Under the pieces are notes generated by a model. That model did not search any database. It saw only the letters and a list, made by a program, of their open reading frames with translations, and was not told where the DNA came from. Shown here piece after piece: positions 51,139-60,765 of a stretch of 64,000 nucleotides of DNA. How positions within the stretch are numbered: the first letter of the stretch is position 1; each line of letters opens with the position of its first letter. The translations under genes and the position numbers were made by a program. Origin of the DNA: Gordoniibacillus chartarius (GTDB lineage: Bacteria > Bacillota > Bacilli > Paenibacillales > NBRC-103111); NCBI RefSeq assembly GCF_042432825.1, contig NZ_JBHLWN010000031.1, forward strand, positions 62,001-126,000, written 5' to 3'.

Positions 51139-51962
51139 TCGCATCCCGATTTATCCGCAGCTCGCTCGTTTACATTTTGCTGACGATTCTTGCCGCCGTG
51201 ATGGTGTATCCGCTGATTTACACGTACCTGGCCGTCTTTTTGACGCCGGCGGAAGCCAACACTTTTCCGCCGAAGCTGATTCCGTCCAGTCTGTATCTGG
51301 GCAATTTGACCGGCGTGCTGAAGGCCATTCCGGTTGACCGCTTCATTATCAACAGCTTCGTGATCGCTACGATCATCATGATCGGTCAAGTGTTGACCGG
51401 CGCGATGGCCGCCTATGCGTTCGCTTACATCCAGTTTCGCTTCAAGGCGTTCTGGTTCGCCCTGTTCCTGTCGACGATGATGATCCCGTGGGAAGTGACG
51501 ATCATTCCAAACTACCTCACGATCAAGAAATGGGGCTGGCTTGACACGTATCCGGGACTAACCGTGCCGTTCCTTGCTTCCGCCTTCGGCGTATTTTTGC
51601 TGCGCCAGTTTTTCCTCCAGCTTCCCAGGGAGCTGTTCGAAGCGGCGCGGATGGACGGCTGCGGCCATATCCGCCATTTCCTCAGCATCGTGCTGCCGCT
51701 GAGCCGGCCGGCACTCGCCACCTTGTCCGTGTATGTGTTCCTGCAATCTTGGAATATGTACCTGTGGCCGCTGCTCATAACGAACAGCGACAAGATGCGT
51801 ACCGTGCAAATCGGTATCTCCATGCTGCAATTCGAGGAGATGACGGTATGGAGCATCGTTCTCGCCGGCGTAGCTCTCGTGCTGCTGCCTTCCCTGCTGC
51901 TGCTCGTACTCGGGCTGAAGCAGCTCGTGCGCGGCATTACCGCGGGCGCGGTGAAGGGCTGA
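51135..51962 (+). CDS. ABC transporter permease, UgpE/MalG type
   Basis: 275 residues, starting within the previous stop (ATGA). Six membrane helices from VYILLTILAAVMVYPLIY on; EAA loop FEAARMDGCGHIRHFLSIVLPL and the LSTMMIPWEVTIIPNYLTIK segment are typical of UgpE. Second membrane subunit of the importer. No ATPase gene is in the cluster; in many Firmicutes such importers share an MsmX/UgpC-type ATPase encoded elsewhere. Confidence 0.9.
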   Translation: MIASRFIRSSLVYILLTILAAVMVYPLIYTYLAVFLTPAEANTFPPKLIPSSLYLGNLTGVLKAIPVDRFIINSFVIATIIMIGQVLTGAMAAYAFAYIQFRFKAFWFALFLSTMMIPWEVTIIPNYLTIKKWGWLDTYPGLTVPFLASAFGVFLLRQFFLQLPRELFEAARMDGCGHIRHFLSIVLPLSRPALATLSVYVFLQSWNMYLWPLLITNSDKMRTVQIGISMLQFEEMTVWSIVLAGVALVLLPSLLLLVLGLKQLVRGITAGAVKG

Positions 51963-52058
51963 CCATATCGCAAGCAAGTCTATTGTCCGGTGATTGCCGC
52001 CATCTCCGGCGGTTCACATATAAAAAACTATTATTCATTAAAGGGAGAGAAAAAATCA

Positions 52059-53456
52059 ATGAAACATTTGAAGCTCCGCAGCTTCACGGCGTTCGCCGCA
52101 ATCGGCGCGCTGATGGTTACTTCCGCTTGTGGCAGCACAGCATCCGAGAATGCGAACACCGCTCCGGCCAACACTTCGGAGAAGCCGGCTGCATCCGCAG
52201 CCGCTCCGGCAGCTTCTACCCCGGTTAAAGTTCTGTGGTGGCACTCGATGGGCGGCGAGCTCGGCAAAGCGGTCGATAAGCTTGTAGCAGACTTCAATGC
52301 TTCGCAGAAAGATATTCAAGTAGAAGCGGTGTATCAAGGCTCCTACGACGAAAGCTTGAACAAAATGAAAGCTTCGATGGATTCCAAGTCCGGCCCGACG
52401 ATGATTCAAGTGTTCGAGATCGGCTCCCGCTTCATGATCGATTCCAAAGCGATTACGCCGGTACAGAAATTCATCGATGCTGAAAAATATGATCTTTCCA
52501 AGCTGGAAGAGAACATTCTGGGCTACTATACGTTCGACGGCAAGCTGAACTCCCTGCCGTTCAATACGTCCAACCCGATCCTGTACTATAACAAGGATAT
52601 GTTCAAGGCTGCGGGCCTCGATCCGGAGAAGCCGCCGCAAACGTTCGAAGATGTTAAGAAAGCCGCTGAAGCCATTTCCAAGACGAAGCCGGGTGCAGGC
52701 GCTTCGTTCGCCATCTACGGCTGGTTCATGGAGCAATTCTTCGCCAACCAGGGAGCGGAACTGATCGATAACGGCAACGGCCGTACATCGCCAGCGACGA
52801 AGTCCCAAGTGAACTCCGACATCGGCGTGAAGACATTGACCTGGTGGAAAGACCTCGTTGACAGCAAGGTCGCAACGAACCTCGGCCGTAAAACGGACGA
52901 TACGAAGAAAGCGTTCCTTGCCGGTCAAGTGGCGATGACGCTTGACTCCACTGCCTCCCTGCGCGGTATCGTAGACGGCGCGAACGGAAAGTTCCAGGTC
53001 GGTACGGCATTCCTGCCGAAGCCAGCCGATGCGAAAGAAGGCGGCGTAATCGTCGGCGGCGCATCCAACTGGATTCTGAACAACAAGCCGGAAGCCGAGC
53101 AGAAAGCCGCTTGGGAATTCATGAAGTTCTTGGCGAAGCCGGAAACACAAGCTTTCTGGCACATCAACACCGGTTACTTCCCGATCACGAAAGCTGCTTA
53201 TGACCAGCAAAGCGTGAAGGACAACCTGACGAAGTATCCGCAGTTCAAGACGGCTGTCGACCAGCTGCACAACACGAAGCTGAACAAAGCGACGCAAGGC
53301 GCAGTCATGGGCGTATTCCCGGAAGCTCGCCAGCTGACGGAAACGGCTATTGAAGAAGCGCTGACCGGCAAGAAGCAGCCGCAGGCGGCTCTGGACGATG
53401 CAGCGAAAGGCATCTCGGAGAAAATTGCCAACTACAACAAGACGGTAGCGAAGTAA
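52059..53456 (+). CDS. UgpB-like solute-binding lipoprotein
   Basis: 465 residues. Lipoprotein signal (AAIGALMVTSACGS, Cys at about 22) and an Ala/Pro/Ser-rich linker. The binding domain opens WWHSMGGELGKAVDKLVADF and QVFEIGSRFMIDSKAITPV, closely following the UgpB pattern F-W-H-S-M-x-G-E-L-G and I-L-Q-V-Y-E-V-G. E. coli UgpB binds sn-glycerol-3-phosphate and its diesters. AAGGGAGAG precedes the ATG. The binding-protein gene comes after the permeases (A-E-B order). A strong terminator follows. Confidence 0.9.
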   Translation: MKHLKLRSFTAFAAIGALMVTSACGSTASENANTAPANTSEKPAASAAAPAASTPVKVLWWHSMGGELGKAVDKLVADFNASQKDIQVEAVYQGSYDESLNKMKASMDSKSGPTMIQVFEIGSRFMIDSKAITPVQKFIDAEKYDLSKLEENILGYYTFDGKLNSLPFNTSNPILYYNKDMFKAAGLDPEKPPQTFEDVKKAAEAISKTKPGAGASFAIYGWFMEQFFANQGAELIDNGNGRTSPATKSQVNSDIGVKTLTWWKDLVDSKVATNLGRKTDDTKKAFLAGQVAMTLDSTASLRGIVDGANGKFQVGTAFLPKPADAKEGGVIVGGASNWILNNKPEAEQKAAWEFMKFLAKPETQAFWHINTGYFPITKAAYDQQSVKDNLTKYPQFKTAVDQLHNTKLNKATQGAVMGVFPEARQLTETAIEEALTGKKQPQAALDDAAKGISEKIANYNKTVAK

Positions 53457-53473
53457 GCCCTACCGTACCAATG

Positions 53474-53524
53474 AAAAATCCCGTAACCTCGGGCATAGAG
53501 GCTACGGGATTTTTCGTTACATCA
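53474..53524. terminator. Bidirectional terminator after ugpB-like gene
   Basis: AAAAATCCCGTA/TACGGGATTTTT, a perfect 12-base stem between convergent genes. Confidence 0.85.
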
Positions 53525-53527
53525 AGC

Positions 53528-54232
53528 TTACTTCTGCATCCGGCTCTTCTTTCCGCTCTCCAGCATTTCAATCGACTTCGCGATGCGGCTCTCGCGGGTT
53601 TCCGCCTTCTTCGCGTCCGTAATCCAGCTGACGTACTCCTTCTTATGCGTATAGGCGATCGCTTCGAACAGCGACTTCGCCGCCGGGCTCCGGTCCAGCG
53701 CAGCCTGAAAGTCGTCCGGCACTTCAACGAAGCGCGGCTTGTCCGTTCCGGAAGCCGGCCTTTCCCTAACGACCCTGCCTTCCTCCGTCACCTTCTCGAA
53801 CTCCCGCGTCATCGAAGCGATCGCATCGACCGGCCGGGCCCGCATCGACGACCACGTCTCGTCCAGCGAGACGAGCGATACGCCGGTCCAGCCCGCCGCA
53901 TGTACCGTTTCCCACCCGGCATCCCGGGATATGTCCGTCTTGATCTTGCCGCTCTTCTTCGGGTAAGCGATCCAGAGCAGGCCGTCACGCCTGACTGCGC
54001 GCAGCGCCACCGGGGCCAGGCTCTCCATCTCCGCCACGCTCCGCACGAACAGCTGCACCCAATCGAATTCGCCTCCCTCTACCGGGAACGGCCCCGTCTC
54101 CGGGTTCCATACCGTAATCTGCGCTCCTTCCGGCAGAACGTCCAGCTCGGCCGTATACTCCTCCGGTGCGTTCATGACCAGCATACGCAGCGGCCCCTTA
54201 ACGAGCAGCTTCTTCACATGTTCCGCATTCAT
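53528..54232 (-). CDS. YdeI/OmpD-associated family protein
   Basis: 234 residues. The C-terminal 70 residues carry the YdeI/OmdA signature: VPDDFQAALDRSPAAKSLFE, then THKKEYVSWITDAKKAETRE and RIAKSIEML. The N-terminal 120 residues are a beta-rich DUF3052-like domain (ITVWNPETGPFPVEGG, DGLLWIAYPKKSGKIKTDI). Members are called bacteriocin-protection proteins, but their activity is unclear. AAGGGTGC precedes the ATG; monocistronic. Confidence 0.78.
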   Translation of the reverse strand: MNAEHVKKLLVKGPLRMLVMNAPEEYTAELDVLPEGAQITVWNPETGPFPVEGGEFDWVQLFVRSVAEMESLAPVALRAVRRDGLLWIAYPKKSGKIKTDISRDAGWETVHAAGWTGVSLVSLDETWSSMRARPVDAIASMTREFEKVTEEGRVVRERPASGTDKPRFVEVPDDFQAALDRSPAAKSLFEAIAYTHKKEYVSWITDAKKAETRESRIAKSIEMLESGKKSRMQK

Positions 54233-54252
54233 CCATCATGCACCCTTCCGCT

Positions 54253-55177
54253 TTATGCTCCGTAACCGCTATTTCTGTTGTACCCGATTTCGCGCAAGAA
54301 GGCAATAAAGTGGACAGCAAAACAAAACCAAGAACAGTTTATCGTGGCTCCGACTATGATTAAGGCTTTTTGAAATATTAACCCGACACCTTGGAAAAGG
54401 AGGAACATACAGAGGACAACGATCGAACTGCTCCGGTTCCAGCGAAGCTTTGTAATCAAGGAATGTTCTCAAGAAGCGGATGGGAATGCTGATTCCTGCC
54501 GCTTGCGGATCTTTCAGCATGAGCCGCGTCATTTCGGCGTTATTGCAGACCAGCTCCATTCTCGATACAAGAGTAATCGGAACCCGCAATCAATCCAGCA
54601 TGCAGGGGAACGTATCCATGATCCATTTGCCGGCCCGGCTCACCAGCTTGTTCGGAGCGAGCTGATCGCGAACGCTCGGGTTACTCGTATCCACGAATGT
54701 CGTCGCAATCAGCCCTTTGACTCCCCCTGACTTTACAGCCGCATGATAAGCGAGCATACCTCCGATACTCACTCCGAATAAAACAACAGGTTTGCCGTCC
54801 CGTTGAATCTCCCGTTCCACGAAATCCGCAAGCATCTGCACCCAAAGGCCGTAATCCAATAAGGCCAAAGAGTCCACAGAACTAAGTCCATATGGCGGAA
54901 AATCCGGCGCAACGACGTCATATCCATTCGTTTGGAGCAGCCTCGCATAAGGGGCCAACAATCTTCCGTTTCCGCCCGCACCATGGATGAGATCACTTGA
55001 TGCTGGATTGCTCGCGGGGAAACGATCCAGGTGAATCGGACAATCGTTCCAGCTCCAATACTCCTCCGCCGGCAAATGATGTCCATGGATTCGCATGTCC
55101 TCTGGGAAAAAGCTCTGATATTGCTCCCAATATTTCATATGAACATTGTAAAATGGCTGTTTACCGTTACCATCCAT
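54253..55177 (-). pseudogene. Decayed alpha/beta hydrolase gene
   Basis: ATG 55177 (GGGGGA upstream) opens a hydrolase that runs through LIHGAGGNGRLLAPYARLL and the nucleophile elbow FGVSIGGM to MDTFPCMLD, where an in-frame TGA stops it at 54590. The same frame then continues LRVPITLVSRMELVCNNAEM and PEQFDRCPL as in intact relatives, so the stop replaces a sense codon. After DRCPL the frame becomes meaningless; a downstream fragment in another frame ends IAFLREIG, like the family C-terminus, suggesting an additional deletion or frameshift that removed the Asp/His part. A functional enzyme is unlikely. Confidence 0.75.
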
Positions 55178-55260
55178 GAATTTGCGGTCCCCCCTCATCC
55201 ACTCCCTACATGTAACATTCGGTTTTGTATGCCCCATACCTTCTTGGGAAAATGAAAAAA

Positions 55261-55281
55261 CCACTTCAACGAAAGAAGTGG
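55261..55281 (-). terminator. Terminator of selO
   Basis: CCACTTC-TTTCGTT-GAAGTGG followed by TTTTTTC on the minus strand. Confidence 0.85.
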
Positions 55282-55299
55282 CTTCGTTCCTATTTGCTG

Positions 55300-56775
55300 T
55301 CACGTTCCGCAATACGTCCGGTATGGACGGCCGGAAGGTCTAGGCGGAGCGCAATATACGGATCGATCCGGGGAAGCCTCGTATGGCTTCGCCAGAACGT
55401 CTAGCAGACGTTCCATCACGGTGAAATCATGATCGTTCACCGCCGCGTCAAGCGCCTCCTCCACCCGGTGATTACGCGGGATCACCGCCGGATTGCTGCT
55501 GTTCATCAGCTCTCGTGAGGCATCCTTCGATTCCGGCTGGCGGTCCAGTCGCGCACGCCACTTCGTTTCCCATTCGGCAAACGGTTCGGCTTCGAACAGG
55601 CTGGAAGCTTCCCGTTCTTCGGAAGCGAGCGCACGGAACGTATTTGTATAATCCGCTTCATACTTATGCATCAGTCCGAGCAGGTCTTCAATAAGTGCCG
55701 CATCCTCGGACTCTTCGTTCACAAGCCCCAGCTTCCTCCGCATGCCGGATAACCAGTGGCCGCGGTACAGCTGCTGGAATTCGGCAATTTCCGTCTCGGC
55801 CAGCTGGATGGCCTGATCCGTATCGGTATGAAGCAGCGGTAGCAGCGACTCCGCGAATCTCGCCAAATTCCAAGCCGCAATGGTTGGCTGATTACCGTAG
55901 GCATAACGGCCGTACGTGTCAATGGAGCTGAATACCGTCTCCGGATCGTAGACGTCCATAAAGGCGCAAGGTCCGTAATCGATCGTTTCTCCGCTGATTG
56001 CCATGTTATCGGTATTCATCACTCCATGGATGAATCCGACGAGCTGCCACTTCGCAATAAGCGACGCTTGACGCTTAATCACTTCCCGAAGGAAAGCTGC
56101 ATAGCGGTTCTCGCCCCCGTCCACATCCGGAAAATGTCGCTGCAGCGTGTAATCGGCGAGTGCCCTGAGCACTTCGACATCTCCGCGTGCCGCTGCATAT
56201 TGGAACGTCCCGACACGGATGTGACTGGCCGCCGTCCGCGTCAAAACAGCGCCGGGGAGCTCGGTTTCCCGGTATACCGGCTCGCCGGTGGTCACTACAG
56301 CCAAACTGCGCGTCGTTTCAATGCCGAGGGCATGCATCGCCTCGCTGATGATATATTCGCGCAGCATCGGTCCAAGCGCAGCCCGGCCGTCGCCCCGCCG
56401 CGAATAAGGCGTCCTGCCGGAGCCCTTCAGCTGAATATCGACCCGATCGCCGCGGGGCGTGATCTGTTCGCCAAGCAGGATAGCCCGGCCGTCACCCAGC
56501 ATTGTGAAATGTCCGAACTGATGTCCGGCATACGCCTGAGCGATTGGACTGGCACCATCCGGAACGCGGTTGCCGGCCAGTTCAGCGATAGCGTCTTTGC
56601 TGCGCAGCGCCTCTACATTCAAGCCCAGTGAGTCGGCTAACGACTCGTTAAGCACGGCTAAGCGCGGTAAGGCGACAGGGTTCAAGCTCACTTTGCTAAA
56701 AAGTGCTTCGGGCAGCCTGGCATAACTGTTGTCGAAGTTCCAGCCGGTATCGATCATTACGATTTTCTCTGTCAT
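55300..56775 (-). CDS. selO: SelO/YdiU family protein AMPylase
   Basis: 491 residues, full length. Pseudokinase signatures: YAGHQFGHFTMLGDGRA, DIQLKGSGRTPYSRRGDGRA, HGVMNTDNMAISGETIDYGP and SNPAVIPRNHRVEEAL. SelO enzymes transfer AMP to Ser/Thr/Tyr of target proteins in redox control. The C-terminus ends in YCGT; the Cys lies where selenoprotein homologues carry selenocysteine, so this is a Cys form. The ATG at 56775 has a distant AAAGGGG; no better in-frame start is evident. Monocistronic between the decayed hydrolase and the pdh operon. Confidence 0.92.
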   Translation of the reverse strand: MTEKIVMIDTGWNFDNSYARLPEALFSKVSLNPVALPRLAVLNESLADSLGLNVEALRSKDAIAELAGNRVPDGASPIAQAYAGHQFGHFTMLGDGRAILLGEQITPRGDRVDIQLKGSGRTPYSRRGDGRAALGPMLREYIISEAMHALGIETTRSLAVVTTGEPVYRETELPGAVLTRTAASHIRVGTFQYAAARGDVEVLRALADYTLQRHFPDVDGGENRYAAFLREVIKRQASLIAKWQLVGFIHGVMNTDNMAISGETIDYGPCAFMDVYDPETVFSSIDTYGRYAYGNQPTIAAWNLARFAESLLPLLHTDTDQAIQLAETEIAEFQQLYRGHWLSGMRRKLGLVNEESEDAALIEDLLGLMHKYEADYTNTFRALASEEREASSLFEAEPFAEWETKWRARLDRQPESKDASRELMNSSNPAVIPRNHRVEEALDAAVNDHDFTVMERLLDVLAKPYEASPDRSVYCAPPRPSGRPYRTYCGT

Positions 56776-56883
56776 GGTTGTTCGGTTTCAACCCCTTTGC
56801 AGTGATCCTTCGTTACAACTAGTATATCCTATCTGCGTTCCGACCCGCAGCCTTTACACACATATACGATACATTCACGAAAA

Positions 56884-56921
56884 AAATCCGCTCTCCGGTC
56901 CTAAGCCGTTGAGCGGATTTT
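56884..56921 (-). terminator. Terminator of the pdh operon
   Basis: AAATCCGCTC/GAGCGGATTT stem followed on the minus strand by TTTTTTCG, just after the stop at 56928. Confidence 0.8.
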
Positions 56922-56927
56922 CCTTTA

Positions 56928-58343
56928 TTATTTACCGAGCGTGTGGATCGGATGTCCGAGCGCGCCTTCGGCAGCGTCCATAACCATCTCGCCCAGTGTC
57001 GGGTGAGCGTGGATCGTCAGGGCGATGTCTTCCAGGTTAGCGCCCATTTCAAGCGCCAGTGCGAGCTCAGCGATCAGGTTCGAAGCTTCCGGACCAACGA
57101 CTTGCGCGCCGAGCAGCGTATTCGTGCCTTTCTCGGCAACGAGCTTCACGAAGCCTTGCGTCGCATTCAGCGAGTTGGCGCGGCCGTTGGCGGCGTAAGG
57201 GAACTTGCCCGTTACGACCTCAATACCCTGCGCTTTCGCTTCCGTTTCGCTTAGGCCGACGCCGGCGATTTCCGGATCGGAGAACACGACAGCAGGAATT
57301 GCCTTGTAGTCGACTACGCTAGGCAGACCCGCGATCGCTTCCGCAGCGACCTTCGCTTCGTACGAAGCCTTGTGCGCCAGAGCCGGACCCGGAACAATAT
57401 CGCCGATAGCGAAAATGTGCGGGATGCTCGTGCGGCCTTGATTGTCGACCTCGATCAAGCCGCGGTCGGTCATTTTGATGTTGATCAGGTCAAGTCCGAG
57501 CTCTCCGTCCGTATTCGGACGGCGGCCTACCGTGACGAGCAGGTAATCGGCCGTGATGGAATGCTCGGTATCGCCGACTTTGTACGTTACCGTTACGTCG
57601 TTTTCGGTCTGGCTGCTGGACTGAGCCAGCGCGCCGGTTACGATCTCGACGCCGGATTTTTGCAGATTGCGTGCTACCAGCTGCGACATTTCCTTCTCGA
57701 AGCCCGGAAGGATCGTTTCGCCGCCCTCGAGAATTGTCACCTTCGTGCCGTACTTCGCGAACGTTTGGCCGAGCTCGATTCCGATATAGCCGCCGCCGAT
57801 AACGACCATGCTCTTCGGCAGCTCCGGCAGGCTGAGCGCTTCCGTCGACGAAATGATGCGGCCGCCGTAAGGGAACGGCTTCAGTTCGATCGGACGGGAG
57901 CCCGTAGCGATAATGCAGTTCTTAAACCGGTATCGCGGCGCTTCCTGCTCATTGAAGACGCGCGCTTCGTTCTCGTTGATGAACATCGCTTCGCCTTCGA
58001 ACATTTGCACCTTGTTGCCCTTCAGCAGCATCGAGACGCCGCCGGTTTGTTTCTTGACGATGGAGTTTTTCCACTCGATTACCTTCTGGAAATCGAGCTT
58101 CACGTTCTCCGCGCTTACGCCCATATCGGCGCTGTGCGACATTTCCTCATAGCGATGAGCCGCAGAGATCAGCGCTTTGGACGGAATACAGCCAACGTTC
58201 AGGCAGACGCCGCCCCAATGTTGTTTTTCGACGATCAGCACGCTCTTGCCGAGCTGTGCCGCGCGAATTGCCGCGACATATCCGCCGGGACCCGCTCCGA
58301 TGACGAGCACGTCGATATCGATGGAAGCATCACCGACAACCAT
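56928..58343 (-). CDS. pdhD: Dihydrolipoyl dehydrogenase (E3)
   Basis: 471 residues. FAD-binding VLVIGAGPGGYVAAIRAAQLG, redox disulfide GGVCLNVGCIPSK, NAD-binding VIGGGYIGIELG, FAD site FAIGDIVPG, and the C-terminal active-site HAHPTLGE. It reoxidises dihydrolipoamide of the E2 core and forms NADH. TGGAGGTG precedes the ATG; it begins three bases after the E2 stop, so translation is coupled. Last gene of pdhABCD. Confidence 0.96.
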   Translation of the reverse strand: MVVGDASIDIDVLVIGAGPGGYVAAIRAAQLGKSVLIVEKQHWGGVCLNVGCIPSKALISAAHRYEEMSHSADMGVSAENVKLDFQKVIEWKNSIVKKQTGGVSMLLKGNKVQMFEGEAMFINENEARVFNEQEAPRYRFKNCIIATGSRPIELKPFPYGGRIISSTEALSLPELPKSMVVIGGGYIGIELGQTFAKYGTKVTILEGGETILPGFEKEMSQLVARNLQKSGVEIVTGALAQSSSQTENDVTVTYKVGDTEHSITADYLLVTVGRRPNTDGELGLDLINIKMTDRGLIEVDNQGRTSIPHIFAIGDIVPGPALAHKASYEAKVAAEAIAGLPSVVDYKAIPAVVFSDPEIAGVGLSETEAKAQGIEVVTGKFPYAANGRANSLNATQGFVKLVAEKGTNTLLGAQVVGPEASNLIAELALALEMGANLEDIALTIHAHPTLGEMVMDAAEGALGHPIHTLGK

Positions 58344-58346
58344 GGC

Positions 58347-59651
58347 TTACACCTCCATAACCAGCAGCTCAGGATCAGCCAGCAGCTGCTTGATGTAGTT
58401 CATAAAGTTTTGCGCCGTCGCGCCGTCCACGATGCGGTGGTCAAAGCTGAGGCTCAGCGCCATTACCGGAGCGACGACAATTTCTCCGTTCTTCACGACC
58501 GGCTTCTCGGAGATGCGGCCCGTACCGAGGATCGCCACTTCCGGGAAGTTGATGATCGGCGTGAAGAACATGCCGCCGGCGGAGCCGATGTTCGTGATCG
58601 AGATCGTCGAGCCTCTCATCTCGTTCGGCGCCAGCTTGCCATCGCGGCCGCGTGTAGCGAGGTCCTTAATCGCGTTCGCGATTGTCCATACGTTCTTCCG
58701 GTCGGCATCGGCGATAACCGGAACGATCAGGCCGTTATCCGTATCGGTAGCGATACCGATGTTGTAGTAGTGCTTGTAGACGATCTCCTGCTTCTCTTCG
58801 TCGATCATGGCGTTCATGACCGGGAACTGGCGGCAGGCGGCGACGAGCGCCTTCACGATGAACGGCAGGTACGTCAGCTTGACGCCCTTCTTCTCCGCGA
58901 GCGGCTTCGCCTTATTGCGCAGCGCGACGAGCTCCGTAACGTCGACTTCGTCCATCAGCGTCACGTGCGGCGCCGTGTACGCCGATTTCACCATCGCATT
59001 CGCAATCGCCTTGCGAATGCCCTTGAACGGAACGCGCTCTTCGGCGCGTTCCCCTGCCACGACCGTGCTAGGCGCACCGGCCGCAGCCGATGCGGCTGGC
59101 GCTGCCGCTGCAGCCGTAGCCGCCGGGGCGGCAGCTGCGCCGCCGCCTGCGGCGAAGCCCAGCACGTCCTCGCGCGTTACGCGGCCGTGCTTGCCTGTCG
59201 GCGTCACCTGTGCCAGGTTGACGCCCTTCTCCCGAGCGAGCTTGCGCACGCTCGGCGTGGCGAGCACCTGCGCCGACGGCGCAGCTGCCGCAGGAGCAGC
59301 CGGCGCTGCAGCCGGCGCGCTCGGCGCCGCCGCTTGCGGCGCTGCACTCGGTGCAGGCGCTGCAGCCGCCGCCGGCTCCGGCGCAACTTCCGCGCCCGCC
59401 GGCAGATCGCCTTCCACTTCGATGATGGCAACAGCTTCACCGACGTGGCACACTTGGCCTTCCTTCACCAGCACCTCGAGCACTTTGCCGTTGACCGGAC
59501 AAGGCACTTCGACAACAGCTTTATCGTTCTGAACTTCCATAATAATGGTATCGTCGGTTACTACGTCGCCGGGCTTCACATTGAGCTTTTGAATTTCACC
59601 CTCGTGAATGCCCTCGCCGAGCTCCGGGAATGGGTACGTATAACGAGCCAC
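58347..59651 (-). CDS. pdhC: Dihydrolipoamide acetyltransferase (E2 of pyruvate dehydrogenase)
   Basis: 434 residues. GTG start at 59651 with AAGGAGG. One lipoyl domain with the lipoyl Lys in MEVQNDKAVVEV (about 41-45), an Ala/Pro-rich linker, a peripheral-subunit-binding domain (TPSVRKLAREKGVNLAQV, GRVTREDVLGF), a second Ala-rich linker and the acyltransferase domain with SFDHRIVDGATA (catalytic His and Asp). Forms the core that carries acetyl groups to CoA. Needs LipL- or LplA-type lipoylation; lipL lies 3 kb away. Confidence 0.96.
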   Translation of the reverse strand: MARYTYPFPELGEGIHEGEIQKLNVKPGDVVTDDTIIMEVQNDKAVVEVPCPVNGKVLEVLVKEGQVCHVGEAVAIIEVEGDLPAGAEVAPEPAAAAAPAPSAAPQAAAPSAPAAAPAAPAAAAPSAQVLATPSVRKLAREKGVNLAQVTPTGKHGRVTREDVLGFAAGGGAAAAPAATAAAAAPAASAAAGAPSTVVAGERAEERVPFKGIRKAIANAMVKSAYTAPHVTLMDEVDVTELVALRNKAKPLAEKKGVKLTYLPFIVKALVAACRQFPVMNAMIDEEKQEIVYKHYYNIGIATDTDNGLIVPVIADADRKNVWTIANAIKDLATRGRDGKLAPNEMRGSTISITNIGSAGGMFFTPIINFPEVAILGTGRISEKPVVKNGEIVVAPVMALSLSFDHRIVDGATAQNFMNYIKQLLADPELLVMEV

Positions 59652-59715
59652 GATTGGTTGACCTCCTTCGGTAATAGCCAGTCACGCTATGCCGATATTT
59701 CGATTGGAAACGAGC

Positions 59716-60693
59716 TTAGAAATCCAGTACTTTGCGGATACCCGACACAATGCGGGCCGGGTTCGGCAGCCATTGGTCTTCGATTTGCGCGAACGGATAT
59801 ACCGTATCCGGAGGCGCAATCCGCAGCACCGGCGCTTCCAGATGCAGAATCGCCTTTTCGTTGATCTGCGCAATCACTTCCGCCGCTACGCCGGACGTCT
59901 TCTGCGCTTCCTGCACGACGACAACGCGGTTCGTTTTCTTTACGGATTCGACGATCGTATCGATATCAAGCGGCATCAGCGTACGCAGATCGATCACTTC
60001 AACGGATACGCCGCTCTTCTCCAGCTCTTCAGCCGCCTTCAGCGAAGTATGCACCATAGCGCCGTACGTTACGACGGTTACGTCTTTGCCTTCGCGAACG
60101 ACGTTCGCTTTGCCGATCTCGACGGTATATTCGCCTTCCGGCACTTCTGCACGGAACGAGCGGTACAGGTTCAAATGCTCCAGGAAAAATACCGGATCGT
60201 TATCGCGGATCGCAGAGATCAGCAAACCTTTCGCATCATAAGGGTTGGAAGGATACACGACTTTGATGCCCGGAGTCTGCACGAGCAGGCCTTCGAGCGG
60301 GTCCGTATGCAGCTCTGCAGCTTTTACCCCGCCGCCGATCGGCGTGCGGAACGTAATCGGAGCCTGATAACGGCCGCCGGAACGGTAGCGCATACGCGCC
60401 GCTTGTACGCAAATTTGGTCCAACGCTTCATAGATGAAGCCGACGAATTGAATTTCCGCGATCGGGCGGAAGCCTTGTGTCGCCATACCGACGGCCAAAC
60501 CGCCGATCGCCGATTCCGCGAGCGGCGTATCGAATACGCGGTCCTCGCCGAATTCCCCCTGCAGTCCTTCCGTTGCGCGGAATACGCCGCCAACGTGGCC
60601 GACGTCCTCGCCGAACAGCAGCACGTTCGGATCGCGCGCGAGCTCTACCCGCATCGCGTCCTTAATCGCTTGAATCATTGTCATTTGAGCCAT
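59716..60693 (-). CDS. pdhB: Pyruvate dehydrogenase E1 beta
   Basis: 325 residues, standard size. Motifs: LFGEDVGHVGGVFRATEGLQ, FDTPLAESAIGGLAVGMA, YVQAARMRYRSGG-type helix (CVQAARMRYRSGGRYQ), GVKAAELHTDPLE and IDLRTLMPLD. With E1 alpha it decarboxylates pyruvate with thiamine diphosphate and acetylates the E2 lipoyl group. GGGAGGGC precedes the ATG. Between pdhA and pdhC in the operon. Confidence 0.96.
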   Translation of the reverse strand: MAQMTMIQAIKDAMRVELARDPNVLLFGEDVGHVGGVFRATEGLQGEFGEDRVFDTPLAESAIGGLAVGMATQGFRPIAEIQFVGFIYEALDQICVQAARMRYRSGGRYQAPITFRTPIGGGVKAAELHTDPLEGLLVQTPGIKVVYPSNPYDAKGLLISAIRDNDPVFFLEHLNLYRSFRAEVPEGEYTVEIGKANVVREGKDVTVVTYGAMVHTSLKAAEELEKSGVSVEVIDLRTLMPLDIDTIVESVKKTNRVVVVQEAQKTSGVAAEVIAQINEKAILHLEAPVLRIAPPDTVYPFAQIEDQWLPNPARIVSGIRKVLDF

Positions 60694-60765
60694 GACTGCT
60701 ATGCCCTCCCAGTCGATAATGGTTCTATTCCGTTAACCGGTGCGAGCCGCACCGCGATATTCAAT

